From Planctomycetaceae bacterium (GTDB lineage: Bacteria; Planctomycetota; Planctomycetia; Pirellulales; Pirellulaceae), in NCBI GenBank assembly GCA_024638965.1, contig JAHEJI010000291.1, positions 1 through 33,427 of the forward strand: 33,427 nucleotides of DNA, read 5' to 3'. The translations under genes were made by a program, and so were the position numbers. This document shows, piece by piece, positions 17,075 to 25,713 of this stretch (position 1 is its first letter; each line of letters starts with the position of its first letter). The notes under the pieces are model-generated. The model saw nothing but the letters and a program-made list of their open reading frames with translations, ran no database searches and was not told the DNA's origin.

Positions 17075-17980
17075 ATGAAAACTAGATATTTTTTGAGCTT
17101 TGTCGTTGCACTTGCCTTGGTGAGTACGACACAAGGCTGGCTGTGCGCCGACCAGGCGGAAGATGAAGCCGCGATTCGAGCGTCGGTCGCAGCCTATGTT
17201 GTCGCCTTCAACCAAGGTGACGCTAAGGCGATTGCGGCGAAGTGGTCCCCCGATGCGGTTTATACGAATCCGATGACCGGCGACGAAGTATCGGGACGCA
17301 AAGCGATTGAAGAACAATTGGTCGAGATTTTTAAGGATGCAAAAGGGACGAAAATTGCAGTCGATGTCAATTCAATCCGCTTTGTTTCGCCTAGTGTGGC
17401 GGTGGAAGAAGGAACCGCCAGCGTGTTGAGACCAGGAGCCGAACCTGACGTAACCGTCTATACGTGTGTGTACGTCAAATCTGACGGAAACTGGCTCGTG
17501 GACCGAATGACGGAGCAGCCAGAACCAGTCTTTCGTTCAAACTATCAGCACCTGAAAGACCTCCAATGGATGATTGGTACCTGGGTCGACCAAGACGGTT
17601 CTGCAACCATTGAAACGACGTCCCAATGGTCACAGAATCAGAACTTTATCACTCGGAAGTTTTCGATTTCGGTAGACGGCCAATCCGATCTTTCGGGAGT
17701 GCAGATTATCGGCTGGGACCCTGTTGAGCAAGAAATCCGATCGTGGGTCTTCGATTCTGATGGTGGTTATGGCAACTCGACTTGGAAGAAAAAAGAAAAC
17801 AAATGGATCGTCAGTTCTGCGGCGACACTCTCTGATGGGAGAAAAGCCTCCGCGACTAAGACCATGACGGTTGTCGATGAAAACTCGATCACTTGGCAGG
17901 CAACAGGTCGTTCCTTGGACGGTGAAATCCTGCCCAATATCGCTCCGGTTAAACTAACTCGCAATTCAGATTCGGAATAG
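17075..17980 (+). CDS. Exported DUF4440 (SnoaL/NTF2-like) protein
   Basis: A 301-residue protein with a signal peptide (FLSFVVALALVSTTQG, about residues 5-22). An NTF2-like domain follows at about 27-145: DEAAIRASVAAYVVAFNQGDAKAIAAKWSPDAVYTNP then a VYVKSDGNWLVDR strand, the pattern of DUF4440/'SgcJ-EcaC' proteins. Residues 160-295 form a second beta-rich domain (DLQWMIGTWVDQDGSATIETTSQW...) resembling a lipocalin/DUF1579-like barrel. No catalytic residues can be named. An AGAGG ribosome binding site precedes ATG 17075. It is separated from the next gene by 4 bp, so the two are surely co-transcribed; I recall this pairing with a Gly/Arg-rich protein from other planctomycetes. Confidence 0.8.
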   Translation: MKTRYFLSFVVALALVSTTQGWLCADQAEDEAAIRASVAAYVVAFNQGDAKAIAAKWSPDAVYTNPMTGDEVSGRKAIEEQLVEIFKDAKGTKIAVDVNSIRFVSPSVAVEEGTASVLRPGAEPDVTVYTCVYVKSDGNWLVDRMTEQPEPVFRSNYQHLKDLQWMIGTWVDQDGSATIETTSQWSQNQNFITRKFSISVDGQSDLSGVQIIGWDPVEQEIRSWVFDSDGGYGNSTWKKKENKWIVSSAATLSDGRKASATKTMTVVDENSITWQATGRSLDGEILPNIAPVKLTRNSDSE

Positions 17981-17984
17981 AAAA

Positions 17985-19445
17985 ATGAACTTCAGATATA
18001 ACAAAATGAATGTAGTTTCGCGGATCGGAGTAATCTTCCTGATCGCGTTCGCGATCAACGCGTTAACCATTTCTGACGCGTGCGCTCAACGAGGCCGTGG
18101 CGGCGGAGGGCGAGGAGGCGGAGGTATGAGTCGCGGAGGTGGCGGTTTTAGTGGAGGTGGCGGTGGCTACGGAGGCGCGTCTCGAGCACCGTCTTATAAC
18201 CGAAGCCCATCGATGAGTCGTCCATCGACACCCAGCTATTCACGCCAGTCCGCTAGACCCTCAACCGCCAATCGCGGTGGCGCTTCGACCGTCAATCGTG
18301 GTGGCGCATCAACTGCCAATCGCGGCGGAGCGACGAATCGTGCCGCAGCAACGGGTCGAGCCGCTCAGGGGGCGAATCCTTCGAAAAGCTCGTTGAACAG
18401 TTTTCTGAACATGCCCAGCCAAGGCGGTAATCGAGCTACCGCTGGAGCCGGTTCCCGGCCAGCAGGTGGCAATGCAGCGGTCAACGATTTTTTCAATCAC
18501 AACCCAGCGTCGCCCAACCACAACGCGGCGGCAACCCATCAAAGCGCCGCATCTAACCGCCAGGCAGGTTCGGTCGCCAATCAACGATCCGAAAACATTT
18601 CCGGAAGGACGGAAACGCGGTCAAATGCCCGGGATAGTCGCGGAGAGAATCGAGATTTTGCTTCGGATAACCGTCAGGACCGAGTTTCAGGTCGCGGTGA
18701 TCAGCAGGCGGTTCGAGTCTCTAATCGAGGCGAAACACGTTCCAGCTTGGCTGCTGGACGGGGCGAAAATAGAAGCCAGCGGCAACAACAACGAACTGAA
18801 CATGCAGATAACCTTCGGGATGCATTAGAAAATGAATTCGATAGCAATCACTTGTTCGACGAATTCTGGAAAAATAATCCTGAAGCTTATTATCGCTTCA
18901 ACCAAAATCCAGCTTTTTGGACATGGGCTACCGTTGGTGCCGTAGGAACGTTTTTCGGCGCCGGATACAGTGACAGCGGCGGAGGAGGTGAATACTACTA
19001 CGACGAAGGCACTGTCTATTCCGGCGGGGAGCAGATTCCTGCCGAAGAATATGCGGAACAAGCGGAAGAGATCGTAGAAAGCGCTCCGGAAGTTGAAAAC
19101 CCCGACGACATGGAGTGGTTACCCTTGGGTGTGTTTGCATTGGCGGATAACAAAAACTCTGATGCCGCTCCCAACATGTTTCTGCAACTCGCCGTCAGCA
19201 AGGAAGGCATTGTCGCCGGGACGTATAACAACAAATCGACCGACGAAACTAAATCGGTCGAAGGAATGGTTGACATGAAAAGCGGCCGTGCTGCCTGGAC
19301 GATTGCCGGAAAAAGCACACCGATCATGGAAACCAAGCTTGACAGTTTGACCGAAAATGAAACCAACGCCCTGATTCACTTCGCCGATGGCACGACTCAG
19401 GAATGGTTGATGCTTCACATGGAAAAACCTGCAGACGAAGAGTAA
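17985..19445 (+). CDS. Secreted Gly/Arg/Asn-rich protein with conserved C-terminal domain ('mu-protocadherin-like')
   Basis: A 486-residue protein. A signal peptide (IGVIFLIAFAINALTISDACA, about residues 12-33) is followed by an RGGGG-rich low-complexity stretch, then tandem NRGGAST units (about 88-115) and a long Asn/Arg/Ser/Gln-rich region to about 280. A more ordered part has ALENEFDSNHLFDEFWKNNPEAYYRFNQNP. The end (about 370-486; DDMEWLPLGVFALADNKNS... TYNNKSTDETKSVEGMVD) is the domain I know from planctomycete proteins annotated as mu-protocadherin-like. It is likely secreted or surface-attached, role unknown. ATG 17985 is 4 bp after the DUF4440 stop; ATG 18006 would also keep the signal peptide. 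Confidence 0.75.
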   Translation: MNFRYNKMNVVSRIGVIFLIAFAINALTISDACAQRGRGGGGRGGGGMSRGGGGFSGGGGGYGGASRAPSYNRSPSMSRPSTPSYSRQSARPSTANRGGASTVNRGGASTANRGGATNRAAATGRAAQGANPSKSSLNSFLNMPSQGGNRATAGAGSRPAGGNAAVNDFFNHNPASPNHNAAATHQSAASNRQAGSVANQRSENISGRTETRSNARDSRGENRDFASDNRQDRVSGRGDQQAVRVSNRGETRSSLAAGRGENRSQRQQQRTEHADNLRDALENEFDSNHLFDEFWKNNPEAYYRFNQNPAFWTWATVGAVGTFFGAGYSDSGGGGEYYYDEGTVYSGGEQIPAEEYAEQAEEIVESAPEVENPDDMEWLPLGVFALADNKNSDAAPNMFLQLAVSKEGIVAGTYNNKSTDETKSVEGMVDMKSGRAAWTIAGKSTPIMETKLDSLTENETNALIHFADGTTQEWLMLHMEKPADEE

Positions 19446-19453
19446 TCTAGTTT

Positions 19454-19573
19454 TCCGTCACAACTGAAAATTCGGGTAGTGGACGAGGTCACGAGGCCGT
19501 CTTTAGTAAAGAAAAGTTGGGGGCCTCGGTGCCTCGTCCACTACGTTTAACCCGAAAATCAAACTGTGACGGA
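19454..19573. repeat. Long imperfect inverted repeat (TAGTGGACGAGG type)
   Basis: Left arm 19454-19498 (TCCGTCACA...TTCGGGT-AGTGGACGAGG-CACGAGGCC) pairs with right arm 19523-19573, whose complement reads the same blocks with a 6-bp insertion. The loop holds a small CTTTAGTAAAG palindrome. The motif TAGTGGACGAGG...CGAGGCC resembles a high-copy intergenic repeat I remember from Rhodopirellula-type genomes. It could fold into a long stem after the upstream operon. Confidence 0.7.
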
Positions 19574-19608
19574 CGATTCGGCTAATACTAGTTTGCAACG
19601 CATCTCTA

Positions 19609-19644
19609 AAAACGAGCTGGGGGCATTTTCCCCGAGCCTGTTTT
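19609..19644 (+). terminator. Candidate intrinsic terminator
   Basis: AAAAC, then a stem GCT.GGGG / CCCC.AGC with loop GCATTTT-like, then GTTTT. The A-tract and T-tract at the two ends make it potentially bidirectional. It follows the DUF4440 operon but also lies only 60 bp before the patatin gene's ATG. Confidence 0.4.
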
Positions 19645-19703
19645 GATTGATGGCGGAACTCTTTGTTTGGTAGTGTTTGTTTTTGGGGAAAGGATTTTGG
19701 GAG

Positions 19704-21560
19704 ATGGCTGTAACCCAGGACAAACTTCTACTGTTCAAATCGCACGACTGCTCACGCGGATTGAGTGATGAAGAATTGACGGAAATCAGTGACGCTGCCG
19801 AACTGGTTCAGTATGATTCGGATGAATATTTACATCGCTCGAATCAGCCGATGACATCGGTTTACTTCATCGTGCACGGCCGATTTAAACAAGCGGTCGT
19901 CGACCTGCATGGCAATACGATATTGCAACGATATTTGACTCGTGGATCGCAGTTCGGCGCTTTGGGAGCAGCCCAAGCCGATCCGGTGCCGGTTGATGTC
20001 GTCGCATTAGAGCCGTCTGCGGCGCTGAAACTTGACTTTGAAACCACTCTTCAGTTCACACGCAAAATCGAGACCTTTGGCCTCAATCTTACTCAGTCAA
20101 TCACGAACATGGTTCGTCAGGCATTACTGGCAGATCGAAAACCGAAGCAGCCGTCGCTGGTAACCGTGTTTCATGAGTCATCCACAAGTCGCAGATTGAC
20201 GCGAAATTTGATTGGGCGATTGCTGGAACTCGGCGAATCGCCTTGCGTCATGAGTGATCAATCGAATTGGGAGGAAATTGAGAACGTTGGATTTCATAAA
20301 CTGCCTGCCGAGGGTAAATTTCTTGCTCGGGACGACGTCCGCAGACAGATTAATCTTTGGTCCGATTCAAGTCGCATCATCATGGACGTCGACGCGTCGG
20401 TCGACCCATCGGTTGCGGCAATGCTGGTCGAATTCAGTGAACAGATCGTTTGGTGCACCAGTTCCAACGACAGCGAGACGAGCGTGGGTCGACTGAATGC
20501 CATTGAAGCAAGATCGCCAGGTTGGCGCGACAAGATAAACCTAGCCTGGATGCTCGACCAGGGTGAACAAGTTGCTCCATTTGCTTTCAAGCTGGACCAT
20601 CTTGTCGACCGCGATTTCAAGATTTACAGTTCTCCACTGGAGCCCGGACAAAGTCCTACGTTGCTCGATGGTTTCGAACGGCTGGTGCACCAACTGCGTG
20701 GTGTGCGAATCGGACTTGCCCTTGGCGGAGGGGGAGCCCGAGGAATGGCCCATCTCGGTGTCCTCAAGGTCCTGGAGGAGAACGGAATTGTTGTCGACAT
20801 GATCGCCGGCACCAGTGTCGGGGCGATGACAGGAATCCTGTACAGCGCCGGTCTCGACGCTGGCCATTTGACCGAGCGATTTGCCGAAGATCTGAGACCT
20901 GCACGGATTTTCCGAATGCTGCCACGAGGGAATGACTGGTATTTGATGTACAAATATCGGCGAAATAAGTTCAATCAAATGTTAAGAAAGTATCTTTTCG
21001 ATTGGACGTTGGAGCAGTTGCCGGTCCCTGTTGAATCTGTAACCGTAGACCTGGTGTTGGGTAAGCCGGTCGTTCGCCAGCGCGGTGATGCCGTCGACTG
21101 CATTTTGGAGAGTATCAACCTGCCGGTCATCTCCACACCGATTTGCCGGAGCGGAAAAACGCTGGTGGATGGTGGATTAGTCAACAATATTCCGGCCGAT
21201 GAGCTGGTCCGAAGAGGTTGCAATTTTGTCATCGCCGTGAGTGTGACCGCACACATGGCTGCAGAATTTGCAAGTAACCGACCCGATACCCCAACCGACC
21301 AAATGAAGACTCCTTCGGCGCTTCAAACGATCTTGCGAAGTTATCTTGTGCAAAGCGTAAATATGAATTCGGTCGGGATTCAACCAGCGGACGTGGTGAT
21401 TGAACCGAATGTCTCCGATGTCGAATTGAGCGACTTCTCCCGAACGAAGGAGCTGGCTGAGACTGGAAAAAGAGCGGCACAGGAAGCCATCCCGAAGATC
21501 AAATCGCTGCTGGCCCAGCTTGACCCTCAACTGTTTCCGAACCATCAGCCCAACGGTTGA
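19704..21560 (+). CDS. Patatin-like phospholipase with N-terminal cyclic-nucleotide-binding-type domain (NTE/RssA-like)
   Basis: From ATG 19704 (AAAGGA 9 nt upstream) the product is 618 residues. Residues about 12-130 form a cNMP-binding-type beta barrel (YDSDEYLHRSNQPMTSVYFIVHGRFK; GSQFGALG). A linker region (150-300) contains a Rossmann-like part seen in NTE-type proteins. The patatin domain begins near 334: oxyanion-hole GGGGARG (341-347), nucleophile Ser371 in GTSVG, and the catalytic Asp489 in DGG. All catalytic parts are present. By family it should hydrolyse phospholipid or lysophospholipid acyl esters at the inner membrane. Whether the barrel binds a nucleotide is not certain, since a full phosphate-binding cassette is not obvious. 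Confidence 0.88.
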   Translation: MAVTQDKLLLFKSHDCSRGLSDEELTEISDAAELVQYDSDEYLHRSNQPMTSVYFIVHGRFKQAVVDLHGNTILQRYLTRGSQFGALGAAQADPVPVDVVALEPSAALKLDFETTLQFTRKIETFGLNLTQSITNMVRQALLADRKPKQPSLVTVFHESSTSRRLTRNLIGRLLELGESPCVMSDQSNWEEIENVGFHKLPAEGKFLARDDVRRQINLWSDSSRIIMDVDASVDPSVAAMLVEFSEQIVWCTSSNDSETSVGRLNAIEARSPGWRDKINLAWMLDQGEQVAPFAFKLDHLVDRDFKIYSSPLEPGQSPTLLDGFERLVHQLRGVRIGLALGGGGARGMAHLGVLKVLEENGIVVDMIAGTSVGAMTGILYSAGLDAGHLTERFAEDLRPARIFRMLPRGNDWYLMYKYRRNKFNQMLRKYLFDWTLEQLPVPVESVTVDLVLGKPVVRQRGDAVDCILESINLPVISTPICRSGKTLVDGGLVNNIPADELVRRGCNFVIAVSVTAHMAAEFASNRPDTPTDQMKTPSALQTILRSYLVQSVNMNSVGIQPADVVIEPNVSDVELSDFSRTKELAETGKRAAQEAIPKIKSLLAQLDPQLFPNHQPNG

Positions 21561-21935
21561 ACGAGAGTGTTTGCAAAAACTTGTCGACCGACTTTGCGGC
21601 CTCCTCACAGTTACATGGAACTCAGGAACGGTGCTTCAGCCAGTGCTCGTTCAACGCGCAGCGAATAGTCAGTGCTTGCTCAGTAGGTCGCCTTTTGTTC
21701 TGTTGTTGTCGCATCGGGATGATGAGGTAGGCTGATCGTCTGAACACCCGCCCGTCGTTGTCGCTTCGGCGACCTGCCAATTCTGAAACTCTCAGTTTGA
21801 TGTTCCTGAAAAAATTTAACAAGATTCTTAAGGCACATGCTTTCAATCTTGATTCGGCATGTGTAAAACAACGGCGGCCGCGAAACAATTAAAGTCGGAT
21901 TGCTTCGTCAACAAATACCGTACAAGGAGATACAT
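21561..21935. other. Gene-free region
   Basis: About 375 bp. Only short open frames without protein-like sequence were seen. A strong ribosome binding site (AAGGAGA, 21924-21930) at the end serves the next gene. No promoter could be named with confidence. Confidence 0.4.
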
Positions 21936-22271
21936 GTGGGATATTTATTAATTGCACTCGGGACCGTCGCAGGAATTGGTTGCCTGATTTGTTTTATCCT
22001 GGTCGTGATTGAAATGTTCAAGCGGGATCAGCAAGCGCTGGGAATCATCTGCGTCGTTGGTGTTATCGTTTGTGGTATCGGTCCTCTTATCGCTTTCATC
22101 TATGGCTGGGTGAAGGCTAAGGAATGGAACATCACCAAATTGATGACGATTTACACGGCCTGTGTCATTGGTTCAATCGTACTGAATGGAGCTTATTACG
22201 CGCTTGTGCTTCCAGAAGTGATGAACGAAATACAAAACGAAATAGACAAAATGGAGATGGATGTAAATTAG
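21936..22271 (+). CDS. Small three-helix membrane protein
   Basis: The chosen start is GTG 21936, because AAGGAGA lies 5-6 nt upstream and the signal/anchor begins directly (GYLLIALGTVAGIGCLICFILVVIEMF). An ATG two bases earlier is in another frame and stops after five codons. The 111-residue product has hydrophobic helices at about 2-25, 35-58 and 68-90, and an acidic, Glu/Asn-rich end. The middle (GIICVVGVIVCGIGPLIAFIYGWVKAKEW) looks like small membrane proteins of unknown role in planctomycetes. It stands alone. Confidence 0.7.
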   Translation: MGYLLIALGTVAGIGCLICFILVVIEMFKRDQQALGIICVVGVIVCGIGPLIAFIYGWVKAKEWNITKLMTIYTACVIGSIVLNGAYYALVLPEVMNEIQNEIDKMEMDVN

Positions 22272-22352
22272 GCGTTCGTTGGAATACAGCGCGTCTTTCC
22301 AGCATTATTCGTGGTGTGTCACTGTTTTTCCGTTTTGGGTGAATCGTCATCT

Positions 22353-22961
22353 TCAATATGGTGATTGGGGATGACCGACAGGGAGTAGATATAACGGTGC
22401 CTCGTTGTTTGGCAGGCCGAGGATCTCGTGAAGCTCGACGTCGTTGAACGCTCCGATGACCACACCCCCCAAATTCAAAGCTGCGGCTTGGAGCAACAGG
22501 TTCTGCGCGGCGTGACCGGCTTCCATGTGGACATACCGTCGGCCGCGAGGTCCATACTTGCTTTGAGTTCGAGCGAAAACCGCAGTGATGACAAACACAG
22601 CCGGGGCCTCAATCAATGAGTCTTGATCTAGAGCCGTCCGATGGATCGCCGGTCTGAGGTCTTGTTCGTTGCAACGCGAAAGCTTGTGTCGCGCCGGTTC
22701 AAAGTGGTACAGTCCTGTTGAGCCGACCACGTACATTTCGAGCGGATACAAAGCGCCGGCCGACGCTGACGTTCGTAGCCCAGCCGGATCGGTGACTCCT
22801 TGCGCGGCCCATAACAACTGCCCTATATCGGATTCTGAGAGTGGCTCGTCCGTAAACTCCCGCACGGAGCGACGGGATGTGAGCGTTTCTTCAAGTGACT
22901 GCGTTCCACTTAATCGCGGTTCCGGTAAGTCAACGATAACCGTGGAACTTGAATCGCTCAT
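22353..22961 (-). CDS. SagB-like nitroreductase-family protein
   Basis: A 202-residue FMN-type oxidoreductase of the SagB/nitroreductase superfamily. Motifs in order: SLEETLTSRRSVREFTDEPLSESDIGQLLWAAQGVT (about 22-57), the typical start with the SRRSVREF FMN-phosphate contact; SAGALYPLEMYVV (about 67-80); GHAAQNLLLQAAALNLGGVVIGAFND (about 148-174); and a closing LPVGHPQ. SagB-type enzymes oxidise azoline rings in peptide maturation, but standalone members like this one have other, mostly unknown, substrates. No peptide-maturation partner genes lie nearby. GGAGAA precedes ATG 22961. Confidence 0.85.
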   Translation of the reverse strand: MSDSSSTVIVDLPEPRLSGTQSLEETLTSRRSVREFTDEPLSESDIGQLLWAAQGVTDPAGLRTSASAGALYPLEMYVVGSTGLYHFEPARHKLSRCNEQDLRPAIHRTALDQDSLIEAPAVFVITAVFARTQSKYGPRGRRYVHMEAGHAAQNLLLQAAALNLGGVVIGAFNDVELHEILGLPNNEAPLYLLPVGHPQSPY

Positions 22962-23066
22962 GTTCTTCTCCTTGCTGGTTAGTTGTCATCCGGCGATGCC
23001 GGTTGCCACGCGCAGCAAACGTCTTCAAAGTTGTTGACCATTGTTTTTCGTCCCGCGTTGGCTTAC

Positions 23067-23282
23067 GGCTCGAAACCCAATTGAGGACAATTGTGGCTAC
23101 ACTTTACAGGAAAATCGTTTAACCGCTTGGGCATCGCCAAATGGCACTTACTTTAGTTCCAACCTCTCCCAAGTTGGGAGAGGTCGACGTCTCAGCGTCG
23201 GGTGAGGGTTGTTGACCATTTGTTATTCGTTTCGTGCTGGCTTCTGGCTCGAAACCCAATTGAGGACAATTGTGGCTACACT
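23067..23282. repeat. 37-bp direct repeats around a REP-like hairpin and solo element end
   Basis: GGCTCGAAACCCAATTGAGG... (37 bp) occurs identically at 23067-23103 and 23246-23282; similar flanks (GTTGTTGACCATT...) extend the match to about 70 bp. Each copy contains CAATTG-AGGA-CAATTG. Between them lie a solo 17-bp element end (23140-23156) and two hairpins: ACCTCTCCC/GGGAGAGGT (23162-23184) and CGACG/CGTCG (23185-23200), followed by GGTGAGGG. The last part matches the common GAGAGGT...GGGTGAGGG type of intergenic repeat. The second copy ends at the uspA stop region. Confidence 0.75.
23140..23156 (+). repeat. Solo terminal repeat of the 260-280 bp element
   Basis: AATGGCACTTACTTTAG is an exact match to the left end of copy C (32077-32093) and matches 16 bases of copy B (27187-27202). 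No second end or element interior follows; the sequence turns directly into the REP-like hairpin. It is either a remnant after deletion or a site that independently carries this end. Confidence 0.65.
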
Positions 23283-23746
23283 CACGGCGCAACAAATTGA
23301 TGACCTTCTTTGCTGACAATCAATACGGGACAAGGTGCCTGTCTGACGACATTCTCGGCAACGCTCCCCATAAACACATGACTGAGACCGGTTCGTCCAT
23401 GTGTGCCGAGGATGATCACGTCAATTTCATGTTCTCTAGCGTATTTTACGATTTCCACGAAGGGCGAGCCGTGCGCAGTTTCCCGGACAACTTTTTTGTC
23501 CGTTGCCCAATCGTCTCCTGGTAGCTGGCTCATTTTTTCCATCACAAGTTCTTGCGATTCTTCCTGGCGATCAGGGATTGCAAGCCCCATCGTGAACTGT
23601 GGTGTCGTCGTCACGTGAATTTCGAGAATGTGGAGCAAATGCAATTCTGCGTCAAACTTGTCACAAAACTCTTGACCATATTTCAGGGCTTGATACGAAA
23701 ACTCACTGAAATCCATCGGGACCAGCACACGGTTTATCTTAATCAT
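23282..23746 (-). CDS. Universal stress protein (UspA family)
   Basis: A 154-residue single-domain USP. It begins MIKINRVLVPMDFSEFSYQALKYG and ends with the ATP-binding signature GTHGRTGLSHVFMGSVAENVVRQAPCPVLIV (G-2X-G-9X-G-S), so it is likely an ATP-binding UspA subtype. The ATG (23746-23744) overlaps the OPT gene's TGA by one base (TGATG), with GAGGAG just upstream inside the OPT coding region, so translation is probably coupled. Cytoplasmic; possibly senses energy or stress state for the transporter, by position only. Confidence 0.9.
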   Translation of the reverse strand: MIKINRVLVPMDFSEFSYQALKYGQEFCDKFDAELHLLHILEIHVTTTPQFTMGLAIPDRQEESQELVMEKMSQLPGDDWATDKKVVRETAHGSPFVEIVKYAREHEIDVIILGTHGRTGLSHVFMGSVAENVVRQAPCPVLIVSKEGHQFVAP

Positions 23747-25713
23747 CAATCGCTCCTCTCAGTTTTAGTTCCGTTGGCTCGGCTAGAGCACTTGTAGACC
23801 AACAACACGATCATGGCTGCGAGGGCCAACAGTGAAATCACGTCAGCCAGACCGCTTGAATCTGACCAATCCTTCAAGAATGGGATATCCAATTGGAACG
23901 CCAGAATGACGGCAGTAAGAATGCCCATGATCGCTTCACCGGCCACGATGCCTGATGAGAACAACAGTCCTTGGTGAATAATGGAATTTCGCTTCTTCTC
24001 TGAATCGCCTCTCTTCTTTGATCTTTTGTCAACAAACAAATAGGCCAAGCCACCGAAAAGGATGGGAAAGGTAACGGTCCAAGGCAAGTACATACCAACA
24101 GCCAGTGGCATGGAATGGAGTCTGAATTTTGTTTCCTTTGGCTCCAACCAAAAACGGTCGATGATGATCGCAAGGGCACCAACGACTGCCCCCCAGCCTA
24201 CCAGATCCCAGGGAATGTCTTCACCGGCGCCGAAAATGCCTCCTACCAGCTTTTCAAACATGGCAGCTTGCGGCGCCTTCAAAGCAGTTACGCCTTCGCG
24301 GGCCGGTTCGACAATTCCGTAAGAATTGTGCAACAGTTGCATCGTGGGCGCAATGATGAATGCGGGAATCATTGTACCGATCAATTCGCCGGTTTGTAAT
24401 TTTCGAGGCGTGGCTCCCACGATCTGGCCGATCTTGAGATCCTGGCAGATGTCACCCGAGGTACAGGTGGCACAACACACGACTCCAGCGACGCCTAACG
24501 TGGCCAACATGCCCGCGGTGCCCGTATATCCCAGCATCAGCAACAGGAAAGCCGTGATCAACACGGTGCAGATCGTCATTCCCGAGACGGGACTATTCGA
24601 CGATCCGACCAAACCTACGATGTAGGCCGCGACCGCAACGAAAAAGAACGCCAACACGAACATCAATACCGTTGTTATGGCAGTCGTGGTCGCGCTTTGT
24701 GTCATCATGAAATAAACCACCGAACTAAGAGTCAGGCTGGTAAAGAGCACGGCAAACAATGTCCGTCCTGTGATTCCCTGCTCGGTTCGCGGTAAGGAGC
24801 CAGAATCCTCTCTGCCAGTGATTCCGCGGATTGCGGTTCGCAATGCCGCGCCCATGCTGCTACCAATTTTGAAAATCGAATAAATGCCGGCAACAATCAT
24901 CGCCCCAATGCCGAAAAAACGAATCTGCTCGTCCCAAATCGTATTGATGATGTCGGCGGCCGAAGCTCCTGAGAAATCGGCGCCCCAGGCTAACACAGGA
25001 ATCGCGATCAAGTATGAAATGGCCCCTCCCATGAAGATCAACAGAGACACTTCCCAACCCACAATGAATCCAACAGCCATTAGCATCGGAGAGATATCGG
25101 TGCCGAAGTAGACTCCCGTCTTGCCGACTGGTGTTGCCCATTCGACGGTGCCTTTGAAGACGCCTCCCACGGCGACCAGCGCTTTAAACAAACCGCCCAG
25201 ACCCAAAGCGACAAAGATGCCGGTCATTTCCGCACCACCTTGATCCCCGGCTTTGAGAACTTCTGCGCAGGCGACTCCTTCAGGAAATTTCAATTCTTCT
25301 TGTTCGATGATCATTGGCCGACGTAATGGGATCATCATGGCCACTCCCATCACCCCACCCGCCATCGCGATCAACGTCGTTTCCCAATAATGAAAATTAT
25401 TCCAAATACCCAGCAAAATTATTGCCGGTACGGTGAAAATGATGCCCGCCGCCAGACTCTCCCCCGAGCTGGCGATCGTATGAACAATGTTGTTTTCCAA
25501 AATCGTTCCGCGTTTCAGCAGACCGCGCAAGATGGCCATGGAAATCACGGACGCGGGAATCGCGGCGCTAACGGTCATCCCGGCGTAAAGACCGACGTAA
25601 ATGTTGGCGGCACACATCACCAAACTAAGCAGCACACCCAATACCAAAGCCTGAATCGTGAACTCAGGCAGACTCTTTGATGCCGGTATATAAGGCTTGA
25701 TGGGTTCGGACAT
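23746..25713 (-). CDS. OPT-family oligopeptide/metal-chelate transporter
   Basis: A 655-residue membrane protein with about 14-16 hydrophobic helices. OPT-family motifs include LVLGVLLSLVMCAANIYVGLYAGMTVSAAIPASVISM (first helices), NNIVHTIASSGESLAAGIIFTVPA, EELKFPEGVACAEVLKAG and VGSSNSPVSGMTI, which characterise the bacterial OPT group. The family moves oligopeptides or metal chelates with protons; the substrate is not predictable here. ATG 25713 is the first gene of a two-gene operon with uspA, the second gene starting on its stop codon. Confidence 0.92.
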   Translation of the reverse strand: MSEPIKPYIPASKSLPEFTIQALVLGVLLSLVMCAANIYVGLYAGMTVSAAIPASVISMAILRGLLKRGTILENNIVHTIASSGESLAAGIIFTVPAIILLGIWNNFHYWETTLIAMAGGVMGVAMMIPLRRPMIIEQEELKFPEGVACAEVLKAGDQGGAEMTGIFVALGLGGLFKALVAVGGVFKGTVEWATPVGKTGVYFGTDISPMLMAVGFIVGWEVSLLIFMGGAISYLIAIPVLAWGADFSGASAADIINTIWDEQIRFFGIGAMIVAGIYSIFKIGSSMGAALRTAIRGITGREDSGSLPRTEQGITGRTLFAVLFTSLTLSSVVYFMMTQSATTTAITTVLMFVLAFFFVAVAAYIVGLVGSSNSPVSGMTICTVLITAFLLLMLGYTGTAGMLATLGVAGVVCCATCTSGDICQDLKIGQIVGATPRKLQTGELIGTMIPAFIIAPTMQLLHNSYGIVEPAREGVTALKAPQAAMFEKLVGGIFGAGEDIPWDLVGWGAVVGALAIIIDRFWLEPKETKFRLHSMPLAVGMYLPWTVTFPILFGGLAYLFVDKRSKKRGDSEKKRNSIIHQGLLFSSGIVAGEAIMGILTAVILAFQLDIPFLKDWSDSSGLADVISLLALAAMIVLLVYKCSSRANGTKTERSD

